Shown here: one piece after another, positions 52,794 to 62,218 of the stretch | Position numbering within the stretch: the stretch's first letter is position 1 | How the letters are laid out: the number at the start of each line of letters is the position of its first letter | Assembly: GCA_951812665.1 (NCBI GenBank) | Contig: CATOST010000030.1 | Coordinates: 1-64,000 of the forward strand | Length of the DNA: 64,000 bases | DNA from: an uncultured Acidobacteriota bacterium | GTDB taxonomy: Bacteria; Acidobacteriota; UBA6911; RPQK01; JAJDTT01 | Direction of reading: 5' to 3' | Translations under genes and position numbers: made by a program | The notes under the pieces: model-generated | Databases searched by the model: none | What the model saw: only the letters and a program-made list of their open reading frames with translations | Told to the model about the DNA's origin: nothing

Positions 52794-55643
52794 TCAAAAG
52801 AGACGGTCCTGCTGTCGTGATCTGGGTCGCCGACGCAATGGAGTTCGCGCCGATTGCAAGGTCTTGTTGAGGCTTTTCTTTTCGGTGTCGTTCAGTCGAG
52901 CTTCCAGGCGCACGGGGCGCCGTGCAACCAGATCCTCGATCTCTACGACCCACTGTAAATCGGCCTTCTCTTCGCCCTCTGCCAGCCGAACGGCCCGATT
53001 GTGCTTTCCGGATTCCCGCCAGTTGCGCAACGCGTCTCCAGGGAGCCCCGCCCGCTCGAATTCTTCGGCGGCCTCGAGTCTCCGACCCACATTCTCCAAG
53101 ATCGTGCCGGCCATCTGCGGATCGGGAGAGTCCACCCGTGACAGCACGCGACCGGCTTCCCTCCACTTGCCCGCCGTCGCCAATACACCGATCGCCTGGT
53201 TGCGCAATGCCTCCGCCTCGGCAGCCATGTCACCCGTATAGCCGATCAGATCGAGCCAGACCTCAACCTCGCCCGAATAGCGAGCTGCCCACGCCGGATC
53301 GGCAGCGCAGCGGCGCAACGCGCTCAAGAGGGACTGGAGCAGGATCGGCAGAGCCGACTGCAGCCACCTGCGATCGTGTGATTCCAAGGCGAGCGTCGCC
53401 CGGATCAACGCGAACGGCGCCTTTGCCCTCCCTCGCGTCCAGTGATTGAAACTGGCAAACGCCTTTCTCTGTGCGTCGTTGCCCCACACCGAGGCCACTT
53501 TCCTGGCCGCGTTGACGATCTGGTTCCGTTCCCGATGCTCCAATGCAGCATCGACCATCCTGCGTGCGGCTACCAGGAGCACACTCGTGCAAACTTCTTG
53601 GCGAATTGCTTCATCGGCTTCGAAAGCGCCCACTTCCGGCTCGCCGAGCAGCCGCAGGGCTTGGCAGGCTCGCTGCCAGGCCCGTGCAGGAACCGTGTCC
53701 ACCAGTGCCAATGCGTCACGACTTCTGACCAGAATCCGCTCGTCAAGAGGTCGATCGACATCCAGGAAGAACTCCGTCAGATCCTCAGTCGTGAATTCCT
53801 CGGGACTTTTCAGCAGGTCCTGGCTGATTCGCTTCTCGCTATCGTCAGGCTGAACGTCGACGAACACCAGATTCTCCGTCGCACGACTTACGGCCACGCG
53901 CAGGCCATCGATGGCCGTGCGCCTTGCCTGAATCTCCAGCGGACCGTGGTTTTCCGTGTCGTGGCGGAGTTGCTTGACGAGCTTCCCGACGTCCAGCACG
54001 CAGACCGAACCGTACTCGAGCCCTTTAACGGACTCAGGTGTGTGTATCACGTCGCGATGCTGATGAGGCACCCATTCGGGAATCGTTTCTCTTGGGCTGA
54101 CCACTGCTACATCGGCAACATCGTCCAGCTTCTCCACCAAGGAGCCCGCGCTCTCCCGGTCCGGTACGGAGACGTAGATGAGCCGGGCGATGATCTCTTC
54201 CTCGACTTGTCTGCTTTTCTGGTTCTTCGGACGCCAGTCCTTGTCGATCAGCCTGTAGAGATTCGATGCTCGTTCGATGACGTCGGAAATCAGACTCGGA
54301 CTCCGAACGTTGTGATCGAGAGGAATCTCCCGGGGTTTTGTGAGCGTGCCGTTCAGCAGGGAGTTGAGGCGATTCGGGTCGAATCCGGAAGGCCTGACGG
54401 TCTGACCGTCATCAAAGGCCATCAGTAGCCACGGGGCATGATTTCGATTCAACGCCAGAGCGCGGCAATACTCCACGACCACCGCCGACTCGAGCAGCGA
54501 AAGGTCTTGAACCTCGTCCACCACGACACGGTCGTATGTCTGCAAGCTCGCGGGCAGGTCGCCCGTCCGCAATCGCTCCAAAGCCGTTCGGGCGGCGGCC
54601 AGTTCAGGGAAAACCGGTTCGTACCATTCCCGCCACCGAGATCGGTTGATGATCGCCAGCAGTGCCCGGGCGGCCTCGCGTCCGACCTGGCTGTTCGCCA
54701 GGTACTGCTCGTCGGACAGGCGCCTGCCGTCGCCGGCGCATTCCATGAGACCCGGTACGGCGCGTCCGAACAGGACCGCTCGCAGCTCGGCGTGGAGCGC
54801 GTTCAGATTATCGTGCCAGGGACCGAGGTGGTCCCTCAGTTTCCACCAGGCGAAGGCGTTGCTGAATTCCTCGCGGCTCGAGGCCAGGGTGAGCCTTGAA
54901 ATGTCAGTTCCGCACAGACTGCCGATGAAGACCCGGAACTCTCGGGCATCCACTTGCGATTCGGGCGACGAGAACGCCGAAAAACGAGATCGAGTGTCAT
55001 CGATCAATGCACTCGACCAGGTGAGGTAGAGTGTCTTGCCCCCGCGCGATTCGACGGCCTTCCACAAGGCCATCGTCTTACCCGACCCGGGGTAGCCGTG
55101 GACCACTCTCACGGGCTCCTCATTCTGCATGAACTCTCGCTGCGCCTCGGTCCAGGGACTCTCGAACGTCCCGTTGGAATCTCCCGCGAGTTCACCCGCC
55201 GACAGCTCGAAATACTCGTCAAGGTTGCCCGCTTTCAAGACCCTGTGTTGGTCATGGTGGCGTACCGTTCGCAAGAGGATCGCGCCTCTCGCCAAGCCAT
55301 CGATTCCCTTCGATTGCGGGCTACCCTGCGGTGTCCACCAGAGGTAGTAGTGCATTCCGCCCTGGCCACCAAGCGGGGTCCGGCGCCACCCCCGGTTCGC
55401 CGCGTCGCCGCAGCCCTTGACGATGGTGGTTCGACCCAAGGCGGCGAGTTGTTGGACAGCGATTGCGAGCCGCTTACTGATCGCCGGACGGCCTTGAATG
55501 TCGGCGAGGACGCTGCCGTGCAACCGAATGCGGTCACGCAGGCCTGCTCCCCCTCGCGGCTGACCATTCGTAGCGATGTCCGGACGGAACGCCACTCGAC
55601 TCCATTGCCGCAGGTGCTCAAATTGCTGAAGATTTCCAGTCAT
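52794..55643 (-). CDS. Superfamily 1 (UvrD-like) helicase with unusual N- and C-terminal domains
   Basis: 949 aa from the ATG at 55643, which has GAGGAAGG at good spacing. Walker A GYPGSGKT (183-190), motif II DEVQD (376-380), the KGLEYGSVCVLD region and motif VI LRVAVSRATENLVFV define an SF1A helicase. The first about 165 residues contain an unrecognised domain (MHYYLWWTPQGSPQ, RHHDQHRVLKAGNLDEYF). The last about 300 are helical repeats (AAEEFERAGLPGDALRNW). Adjacent to an OLD-type TOPRIM remnant, the arrangement resembles Gabija-like anti-phage loci, although GajB is about half this size. Confidence 0.78.
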   Translation of the reverse strand: MTGNLQQFEHLRQWSRVAFRPDIATNGQPRGGAGLRDRIRLHGSVLADIQGRPAISKRLAIAVQQLAALGRTTIVKGCGDAANRGWRRTPLGGQGGMHYYLWWTPQGSPQSKGIDGLARGAILLRTVRHHDQHRVLKAGNLDEYFELSAGELAGDSNGTFESPWTEAQREFMQNEEPVRVVHGYPGSGKTMALWKAVESRGGKTLYLTWSSALIDDTRSRFSAFSSPESQVDAREFRVFIGSLCGTDISRLTLASSREEFSNAFAWWKLRDHLGPWHDNLNALHAELRAVLFGRAVPGLMECAGDGRRLSDEQYLANSQVGREAARALLAIINRSRWREWYEPVFPELAAARTALERLRTGDLPASLQTYDRVVVDEVQDLSLLESAVVVEYCRALALNRNHAPWLLMAFDDGQTVRPSGFDPNRLNSLLNGTLTKPREIPLDHNVRSPSLISDVIERASNLYRLIDKDWRPKNQKSRQVEEEIIARLIYVSVPDRESAGSLVEKLDDVADVAVVSPRETIPEWVPHQHRDVIHTPESVKGLEYGSVCVLDVGKLVKQLRHDTENHGPLEIQARRTAIDGLRVAVSRATENLVFVDVQPDDSEKRISQDLLKSPEEFTTEDLTEFFLDVDRPLDERILVRSRDALALVDTVPARAWQRACQALRLLGEPEVGAFEADEAIRQEVCTSVLLVAARRMVDAALEHRERNQIVNAARKVASVWGNDAQRKAFASFNHWTRGRAKAPFALIRATLALESHDRRWLQSALPILLQSLLSALRRCAADPAWAARYSGEVEVWLDLIGYTGDMAAEAEALRNQAIGVLATAGKWREAGRVLSRVDSPDPQMAGTILENVGRRLEAAEEFERAGLPGDALRNWRESGKHNRAVRLAEGEEKADLQWVVEIEDLVARRPVRLEARLNDTEKKSLNKTLQSARTPLRRRPRSRQQDRLF

Positions 55644-55753
55644 GGAAACGACCTTCCTCTCAACTCTGCACACCACTTCGATGGAGGAATTATGGTGAAG
55701 ACCACTGACTTGATCTCAGTACTTGCTCAAATGGACATAAAATGACGTTGTAT

Positions 55754-55911
55754 CAGTCCGTGGTGAAAGTCCCGCGAGCACCGAGACCGTTCCTGCGCCC
55801 GCCGGACAAGGCGCTTCGGAGGGAGTACCGGGAGTATGTGAGCCGATAGCAACGCAGTCCGCGCACGATGCAGGGACGGTCGAATGCCGCGACGACTTTT
55901 GCCACGGGCTG
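55754..55911. mobile_element. MITE-like element 2 (158 bp)
   Basis: Reverse-complement relative of element 1 at 28336-28493, same length. The left end CAGTCCGTGGTGAAAGTC has drifted; the right end TTTTGCCACGGGCTG is intact. Flanks GTAT and TTAT match in three of four bases, so the target duplication is decayed. It lies between the helicase and the TOPRIM remnant. Confidence 0.8.
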
Positions 55912-55927
55912 TTATAGCCGCATCATC

Positions 55928-56587
55928 TCACCGGCTCGGCACTTCCGGATCTGTCGCGGTCGCCGCGACTGCCACGGACGCCATGGCATCCAGCTTCGCC
56001 CCAATCTCCGAGTCGATCTCGGAATCGGGGATGTGTTCCACCAACTGGTAGAAGTTCCTCTTGGGCATCAGATTCGGCAGATTCAGCTTTTGGTAGTAGG
56101 CGCGGAACAGAGGGTCCAGGAAGTCATCGCCGGCCTTGATGTCGGGACTCCAGGGAGAGCCCTTTCCGAGTGTCTTCAGAGCCGACTGAATCTCCGCAAT
56201 CGCTTCGCGCATAGCACCCAGACGCCGGTCGCACTCAACCGAAGTGAAAAGATTCTCCGGTTCCACCTCCCTTGCCGATGCCGTTGCGAACGCTTCCAGC
56301 GCAGCCCGCGAGCAGACGTAGTTCTCGATTTCTCGACGCTTCCAGACCAAGCACTCGACCGGGTCGATGCCCTGCGGTTCATTTTCGACGTGATCGAAGA
56401 GAACGACTCCACGCAGCGACGGGAGTGCCTCTCTCAGGCCATGAAAGTGTCTTCGAACCTCTCGGGCATTGTTCCCCACGTAGCGTACGAACGGTCGCTC
56501 CAGCACTCGAAGCGCGGATTCATGACCCAGTCTCCTGGCAAATGCCTGCAACATCGACAGGTCCGTCGACCCTTCAAGGTAGAGCAC
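55928..56587 (-). pseudogene. OLD-family nuclease TOPRIM domain, N-terminally truncated
   Basis: 219 codons from a GTG; the frame continues upstream only to a TAA at 56600-56602. Motifs: YLEGSTDLSML (TOPRIM Glu), VVLFDHVEN (Asp-containing strand) and KRREIENYVC. Full OLD or GajA-type proteins have about 350-400 residues of AAA ATPase before this point, all absent here, so this is a truncated gene or a stand-alone TOPRIM protein. It is upstream of the SF1 helicase on the same strand. Confidence 0.65.
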
Positions 56588-56630
56588 CCAACCGGTTTGT
56601 TACCACAAGGCCCATTCCCGTCTCCGGATT

Positions 56631-57848
56631 TCAGAAGCTCCGGGCCGGGACCATTTCGTAGATCTTCTGATGTTGGGCGATCTCAGCCTCTTCGAATCCT
56701 CCCCGGTGAATGACGAGACGGTGGCGCAGATCCAGGGGCTGGCCCCGGGGAAGGTCCACGGGGTGACGGCCGGGAAAGGCGACGTTCTGCATCCCGTAGT
56801 GGCGCAGGAGCCATCTTGGCGGAAACTCGGGATAACTGGGATGGGTCAGCATTCCAACACCCGAAATCATGCCGCCCAGCCCGAACGACCCGCTGTAGTC
56901 GGCCCAGGGGCTGGACTCGCCGACCCGGTCCCCTTTTTGGATTCCCGACAGGTCATGGACGCGGCCGTCCGGAGAGGCCTGAACCCGGACCGTAAAGCCG
57001 GAATATCCCCGTGGATTTTCCGAGCCGCCAATCCTGATTCCATCCACCAGGGCCCGAAGCCGGATGTGGAAGTCGATAACTTGAGAATCCGGAGTCGAGC
57101 GAAAGACCTGTATCCGGACCCGCTCCCGCACCAGCGGCACCAATTCGCCGGCGTCGTCCTTCTGCAGCGGAGAGACCCAACGTGCCGACGCCTCCAGAAC
57201 GGAGAACAGCGGTCCGTCGAGGACCCGGACGTTCTCCACCTCGGTCAGGAAGTCCTCCGTCAGCCACGGGTCTCCGGCCCGTTCGTCGCCGACCCAGAGT
57301 TGGTGCCAAGCCCAGAAGATTCCCCGGTGATGCAGATGGTCCTCAGGAAAGTCATGGGTCAGCACCCGTCCATCGAGCCCGTACAGAGGATGAACGTAAC
57401 CAGCTCGTGTGTACCGTCCGTCGAGCGATCGGGGCGCCGACTGGTAGAAAAATACGGGGCGGTCTCCCTCGGAGACCAGGTATCCCTGGGCATCCGCGGT
57501 GACTTGGAACGTCCCCTCCACCACTTCCGGCTCCGTCTTCACCGAGTGAACACCGGCCGCAGGCAGATCGCCCATCAGCCATAGAAGCCCAGTCTCGGGA
57601 TCCAACTGGGCTTGGGTCGCGTTCTGGTTGGCGGACAGTAGGGAAAGGACATGGCCCTGGGGAACACGGCCCTCGAAGGCCGCCGCCACCGGCGACGACC
57701 AGCCTGCGGGAATTCCCGAGGGAATGCGAATCCTGGCACCTGAAGGAAGCTCTTGGCCTGACCCCGCACAACCGGCGAGCGGCCAGAGCAGGATGGCCAA
57801 ACATGCCACCCGGTTCACACGCTGTCTCAGACTTTCGAATCCACTCAC
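56631..57848 (-). CDS. DUF6807-like lipoprotein (PmoA-like annotation)
   Basis: About 405 aa from a GTG at 57848 with GGGA upstream; 57860 and 57887 are alternatives. Lipobox LWPLAGC. The core matches the DUF6807 family, often mislabelled methane oxygenase PmoA: GYVHPLYGLDGRVLTHDF, DHLHHRGIFWAWHQ, SGFTVRVQASPDGRV and MLTHPSYPEFPPRWLLRHYG. The conserved His cluster may bind metal. Its function is unknown; such genes often neighbour Gfo/Idh/MocA oxidoreductases, as here (divergent at 57994). Confidence 0.78.
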   Translation of the reverse strand: MSGFESLRQRVNRVACLAILLWPLAGCAGSGQELPSGARIRIPSGIPAGWSSPVAAAFEGRVPQGHVLSLLSANQNATQAQLDPETGLLWLMGDLPAAGVHSVKTEPEVVEGTFQVTADAQGYLVSEGDRPVFFYQSAPRSLDGRYTRAGYVHPLYGLDGRVLTHDFPEDHLHHRGIFWAWHQLWVGDERAGDPWLTEDFLTEVENVRVLDGPLFSVLEASARWVSPLQKDDAGELVPLVRERVRIQVFRSTPDSQVIDFHIRLRALVDGIRIGGSENPRGYSGFTVRVQASPDGRVHDLSGIQKGDRVGESSPWADYSGSFGLGGMISGVGMLTHPSYPEFPPRWLLRHYGMQNVAFPGRHPVDLPRGQPLDLRHRLVIHRGGFEEAEIAQHQKIYEMVPARSF

Positions 57849-57993
57849 GATGATTCCCACGGTAACGGCCCCGGGCGGCGGCGGCAAGACAGCCCGTCAC
57901 ACTTCCATAAGAATCTGCTCCTCTGAGAGAATAGGTGACCTCAGTCGTCGTCGGAATACCAACCGGAATGTCCCTGGAGAAGAGATCGAAATC

Positions 57994-59046
57994 ATGAGCA
58001 ACGAGAACTCCGTCATTCGAGTCGGCCTCGTGGGCGCCGGCGCCAACACACGCAGAAAACACATCCCCGGGTTCCAGGCCTGCCCCGGCGTGGAAGTCGT
58101 AACGGTGGCCAATCGGAGTCTTGAATCCTCCCGTAGCGTGGCTCGAGACTTCGGCATTCCCAGGACCAGCGATTCCTGGCAGGAGGTGGTTCAGGACCCG
58201 GAGGTGGACGCCGTCTGCATCGGCACCTGGCCCTACTTGCACCGCGAGGTCACCTGCGCCGCATTGGAGGCGGGAAAGCATGTCCTCTGCGAGGCCCGCA
58301 TGGCCATGGACCTGGGCGAGGCCCGGGCGATGCTACAAGCCTCCCGTGAGCATCCCGACCTGGTGACCCAAGTGGTTCCCACTCCTCTCGGCCTTCCCTA
58401 CCACCGGGCGATCCGCGAGTTCCTCGACTCCGGCGGGCTGGGGAGAATGCTCGCCGTCGAGGTCCGAGACGTCTTCTCCGACCTGACCGACCCGTCTGCT
58501 CCCTTGAGATGGAGACAGCGGCTGGAGCTGGCCGGATACAACTATGTGTCTCTGGGACAGTGGTGGGAAACGCTGCTGCTCTGGGCGGGACCCGTCTCCT
58601 GGTTGGATGCGTCGGCCCGCATCGTCGTCGACTCCAAGGAGGACCCGGAGACGGGGAAGACGGTGCAGGTCCGGCTTCCGGACCACATCGCCGTCCTGGC
58701 CGAGTTCGAAAACGGAGCCGTGGGAAACATTCTGTGCAGCGCCGTCACCGGCAACGTCCCCGAGTCCAGGCTATTCGTTCACGGCGACCGGGGCACACTC
58801 AAGTACGAGGCTCTTTCGGACACCCTCTGGTGGAGCGAGAGCCGGAGCGGCAGCTACACCGAAATGCCCTTGGATCCCAAGATCGTCGGAGGCTGGAGAG
58901 CTGAGCAGGAATTCATCAACGCGGTGAGGGGCCGGGAGCGAGTCCGGTACATCGATTTCGAGACCGGAGTGCGCTATATGGAACTGAGCCACGCAGCCCA
59001 CACCAGCTGGACCGAAGGACGGCGTGTCCACCTACCCCTGCCCTGA
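57994..59046 (+). CDS. Gfo/Idh/MocA-family oxidoreductase
   Basis: 350 aa from the ATG at 57994. N-terminal Rossmann motif GLVGAGANTRRKHIPGF, then VANRS, VCIGTWPYLHREVTCAALE and GKHVLCEARMAMDLGEA, in which Arg replaces the usual Lys of the EKP motif (CEAR for CEKP). The missing lysine may change catalysis. C-terminal alpha/beta domain. NAD(P)-dependent sugar or inositol oxidation is usual. Cytoplasmic. Confidence 0.85.
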   Translation: MSNENSVIRVGLVGAGANTRRKHIPGFQACPGVEVVTVANRSLESSRSVARDFGIPRTSDSWQEVVQDPEVDAVCIGTWPYLHREVTCAALEAGKHVLCEARMAMDLGEARAMLQASREHPDLVTQVVPTPLGLPYHRAIREFLDSGGLGRMLAVEVRDVFSDLTDPSAPLRWRQRLELAGYNYVSLGQWWETLLLWAGPVSWLDASARIVVDSKEDPETGKTVQVRLPDHIAVLAEFENGAVGNILCSAVTGNVPESRLFVHGDRGTLKYEALSDTLWWSESRSGSYTEMPLDPKIVGGWRAEQEFINAVRGRERVRYIDFETGVRYMELSHAAHTSWTEGRRVHLPLP

Positions 59047-59067
59047 GGTCCCCGAACCGACCCTGCG

Positions 59068-60327
59068 TTACGCGCGGATCAACTCCTGCAGCACGGAGAG
59101 GGTCCGGTCGATCTCGGCTCGAGTGGTGAAAAAGTGGGTGGCGACCCGGACCGCATCGTGTCCGTCGCGGACATGGTCATCCACGCCGATGCCCCGTTCT
59201 TGAAGTCCGGCTCTCAGTTTCATCCCGCCGTGCCCCGGAACCTCGAAGATGGTGATGCCCGGAGAGGAAAGACGGGGCGACCGGGAGCTGATCAGTCGGA
59301 CACGGGGCAGACTGGCCAGCCTCTCCTTCAGATAGTCGGACAACCGGCGGTTTCGCGCGCCGATCCGTTCCAGACCGATATTGCGGAGAAAAGCGATGGC
59401 GTCGCCGAGGCTGGCGCGGACCGAATACCCGAAGGTCCCCGGCATTTGAAAGCGGCGGGCGTCGGCCGGCTCCTCCCATGTGAGCCCGGGAGAGAAGTCA
59501 TCCTGGACTTCCCGCCGGACATAGAGCACGCCGGTTCCCGCCGGAGCCAGAACCCACTTGTGGAGGCTGGCCGCAAAGAAGTCGCATCCCAGATTGCGAA
59601 GATCGACCGGCATCATCCCCACCGCCTGAGCTCCGTCCACCGCCGAGAGCACCCCTCTCTCCCGGGCCAGCGCACAGAGTTCCCTGACTGGATTGAGCAG
59701 GCCGCCGCGTGTGACCTGACAGAAGAACAGGACCCGGGTCCTGGAAGTCATGCGAGCACATATCCGCTCCAGAATTTCTTCCTTGGGGGGGAGCGGACTG
59801 GGCATGGGGATCTCGTGCACCACGATCCCTTCCAGTTGGGCCCGCCGCCTCCACGGTCGAATCCCGGCCGGGTGCTCGTGGCTCGTGGTCAGCACCTCGT
59901 CTCCTGGTTTCAGAGGAATCCCTGCAGCGATGCTTTGCAGGCCCTGGCTGGCGTTCTGTGTAAAGGCCACCTCCTGGGGATCCACGCCCAGAAAGGCGGC
60001 CAGGGAGGGACGAGAACGCTCGATGATCCGGCGGCTCAAGTCGCTCTTGGCGCCGATCGGGTCCACGGCCATGGAGCGCCGATTCCGGGCCAGGGAGTCC
60101 ACGACGGGCGCCGGAGGAACGCCAATGCTGGCGCAATTCAGGTAGATCGTGCCCGGTTTCAAGAGGAACTGTTTCCGGACCTGAGGCCAGTCCGCCCAGG
60201 ACAGGGTCCGGGTGGCGCCCCCGGCCAGCACCGACCCTCCGGCCAATGCCGCGACCGTTCCTTCCAGGAACCGCCGCCGGTCGGATCTGCCGATGCGAGT
60301 TGAACCCCGATCCTTGCCCACTCCCAC
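59068..60327 (-). CDS. Tat-exported class V aminotransferase-like PLP enzyme
   Basis: 419 aa; GTG at 60327 or 60321 (the latter has GGAGG at ideal spacing). Twin-arginine signal SDRRRFLEGTVAALAGG. Fold-type I features: CASIGVPPAP, TQNASQGLQSIAAG, TSHEHPAGIRPW, SAVDGAQAVGMMPVDL and the PLP lysine in SLHKWVLAP. Closest to isopenicillin-N-epimerase-like or cysteine-desulfurase-like proteins. Export of a folded PLP enzyme fits Tat but is uncommon. Confidence 0.83.
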   Translation of the reverse strand: MGVGKDRGSTRIGRSDRRRFLEGTVAALAGGSVLAGGATRTLSWADWPQVRKQFLLKPGTIYLNCASIGVPPAPVVDSLARNRRSMAVDPIGAKSDLSRRIIERSRPSLAAFLGVDPQEVAFTQNASQGLQSIAAGIPLKPGDEVLTTSHEHPAGIRPWRRRAQLEGIVVHEIPMPSPLPPKEEILERICARMTSRTRVLFFCQVTRGGLLNPVRELCALARERGVLSAVDGAQAVGMMPVDLRNLGCDFFAASLHKWVLAPAGTGVLYVRREVQDDFSPGLTWEEPADARRFQMPGTFGYSVRASLGDAIAFLRNIGLERIGARNRRLSDYLKERLASLPRVRLISSRSPRLSSPGITIFEVPGHGGMKLRAGLQERGIGVDDHVRDGHDAVRVATHFFTTRAEIDRTLSVLQELIRA

Positions 60328-60359
60328 CTCCGTCGATCGGAAAGGGTCGATTCAGCTGT

Positions 60360-60776
60360 TCAGCTCTCGACCTTCAGGAGTTTGATCTCCAGGACTTCCC
60401 GGTTCAGTTCCAGAAACTTCACCTCGATCCGGAAGCCCGGTTTCAGATCCTGCCACGACGTCTTCTTCTTCCCCAGTGCCTTCCGGACCTTCTTGGAAGC
60501 CTTCACCTTGGCGTTTTCAGGGAAGAAGAGCGCAAAGGAGGTACCCTCCTTGCGGTCCAGCACGGTGAGACTCATCCGTTCATGGCTGATCCCGATCAAC
60601 ATGCCCTTGACGGTGCGGGTGGGATTGAAATCGGAGCGGCGCTCAGCCCGGTAGGGAGGAGGAACCGGCGAGCCCACATCCTGGGCCAAGACCCATTCCG
60701 AGCCGGCGCAGGCCATGCACAGGCCGGCGCCGAATACCAGCCGCCACCACCGGAAATTACCAGTAAGCCATCGCAT
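60360..60776 (-). CDS. Small secreted protein, unknown
   Basis: 138 aa from the ATG at 60776, overlapping the end of the upstream dehydrogenase by 20 bases, which implies translational coupling. Signal peptide to about VLAQ. The mature part is a small beta-rich domain with a lysine-rich centre (KVKASKKVRKALGKKKTSW) between VKGMLIGISHERMSLTVLD and GFRIEVKFLELNREVLEIK. Resembles OB-like or metal-chaperone-sized proteins; no family recognised. Confidence 0.65.
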   Translation of the reverse strand: MRWLTGNFRWWRLVFGAGLCMACAGSEWVLAQDVGSPVPPPYRAERRSDFNPTRTVKGMLIGISHERMSLTVLDRKEGTSFALFFPENAKVKASKKVRKALGKKKTSWQDLKPGFRIEVKFLELNREVLEIKLLKVES

Positions 60777-62034
60777 CTTCGTACATTCGGGCCAATTCCT
60801 CCTCACCGGCGGGGCGAGGAGATAGTTTCGTTACACGGTGCTGGGGCAGCGTCCCCTGCACCAACCCGCGGATATCCCCCGCATCATACCCGATTTCGGC
60901 GAGACCGCTGGGCAGGTTCAGGCGCCGCATCATGCGAATGATCTCATCCGCCAGGATTTCACCCGCATCTTCCTCACTGGCGCCGGACACGCGCGCCCCC
61001 AGGATCCGGGCAGCCTCCAAGTGGCGTCCGGGACAGGCGGGGGCGGTGAAACGGAACACCGCCGGAGCATTCAGGATGACGGACATGCCGTGGGGAACCA
61101 TGGGATGCCCGGGTCCGTAACCCTCCGGGCGGAAGCTCTTGACCATGCCGGAGACCGGGTAGGACATGCCGTGGGGCAGATGCACCCCGGCATTTCCGAA
61201 TCCGATGCCGGCGTAGGCAGCCGCCAGCAGCATCTGGGAACGCGCCTCATCGTCCTCAGGATCCTCCACGGCCCGGACCAGGCACCGGGACACGATCTCG
61301 AGGCTCTGGCAGGCCCAGATGTCGCTGACCGGATTGGAGCCCTGATAGGCGGGCCTCTCCATCGGCCGTGCGGGAAGGGGCCGCTGGCCGAAGGGGATGG
61401 CCGTATAGGACTCGAGAGCATGGCTCAGGACGTCGAGACCCGTAGACGCGGCCACGACGGGCGGCAACGTCCGCGTGTTCTCGGGATCGATGATGCCCAG
61501 CGTGGGTCTCAGTCTCCGGTCAGCGATTCCCGTCTTGGCCTTCATGCCATGGAGATCGAAAATGGCCACACCGGTGGTCTCGCTCCCCGTCCCGGCCGTG
61601 GTGGGAATGGCGATCAAGGGCTTGAGCGGACCTGGAACCGGCCGGCCCCTTCCTATGGGGTGATTCACATATTCCAGGAAGTCCGCGGGATACGTGGAGT
61701 AGAGGTTGGCCGCCTTGGCGGTGTCCATGGTGGAGCCGCCGCCCACGGCGACGAAGGCATCGAATCCGCCTTCCGTCGCGAAATCGATGGCCTGTTGAAA
61801 CGAGGCGTCCGTCGGTTCCACGCGGACCGCGTCGAATAGAGAGAAGTCCACGTTTTCACGTGAGAGGGACTCCAGGGCCGACTCGACGGGAGGGCTCTCC
61901 ACCAGGTTCGGGTCGGAGAGAACCATGACCCGCTTGGCGCCGAGGTCCGCCAGGTCCATCCCCACTTCCCGGGTGGCGCCGCTCCCGAAGCGGATGTTGG
62001 ACGTCGACATTTCGAACGCGAAATCCCGCTTCAT
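60757..62034 (-). CDS. Iron-containing alcohol dehydrogenase, hydroxyacid-oxoacid transhydrogenase type
   Basis: 425 aa. Start MKRDFAFEMSTSNIRFGSG strongly resembles ADHFE1. VGGGSTMDTAKAAN is the nucleotide-binding signature, and IPTTAGTGSETTGVAIF and the iron-site histidines in LDVLSHALES, GVHLPHGMSYP and GPGHPMVPHGMS are in place. Such enzymes couple oxidation of 4-hydroxybutyrate or another hydroxyacid to reduction of 2-oxoglutarate. Cytoplasmic. It overlaps the small secreted gene downstream. Confidence 0.85.
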   Translation of the reverse strand: MKRDFAFEMSTSNIRFGSGATREVGMDLADLGAKRVMVLSDPNLVESPPVESALESLSRENVDFSLFDAVRVEPTDASFQQAIDFATEGGFDAFVAVGGGSTMDTAKAANLYSTYPADFLEYVNHPIGRGRPVPGPLKPLIAIPTTAGTGSETTGVAIFDLHGMKAKTGIADRRLRPTLGIIDPENTRTLPPVVAASTGLDVLSHALESYTAIPFGQRPLPARPMERPAYQGSNPVSDIWACQSLEIVSRCLVRAVEDPEDDEARSQMLLAAAYAGIGFGNAGVHLPHGMSYPVSGMVKSFRPEGYGPGHPMVPHGMSVILNAPAVFRFTAPACPGRHLEAARILGARVSGASEEDAGEILADEIIRMMRRLNLPSGLAEIGYDAGDIRGLVQGTLPQHRVTKLSPRPAGEEELARMYEDAMAYW

Positions 62035-62218
62035 GGAGCCTGTCTCTCGAGACGATTCACCCGGTCGGGGAGGAGAGGGACACGACCTCAGCTCGTCCGG
62101 ACGTATGGTACTTGAAGGGTCGGAAAGGGCGCAAATTCAGGGCTGATCCCTTCCTCCCGCAGGCCTTGACACCCTACCGGTTCAAACCTACAATCCGGCT
62201 TCCTAGGAGGACCGACTG

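Noticed and set aside
55733..55753. GACATAAAATGACGTTGTAT resembling the inner left end of IS copy B (17393-17412)
   Set aside because: Short, imperfect similarity outside the MITE boundary; could be chance.
33268..60327. Beta-lactam metabolism, from the C45 acyltransferase and the epimerase-like PLP protein
   Set aside because: The genes are 25 kb apart, both families are broad, and no synthase genes are present.
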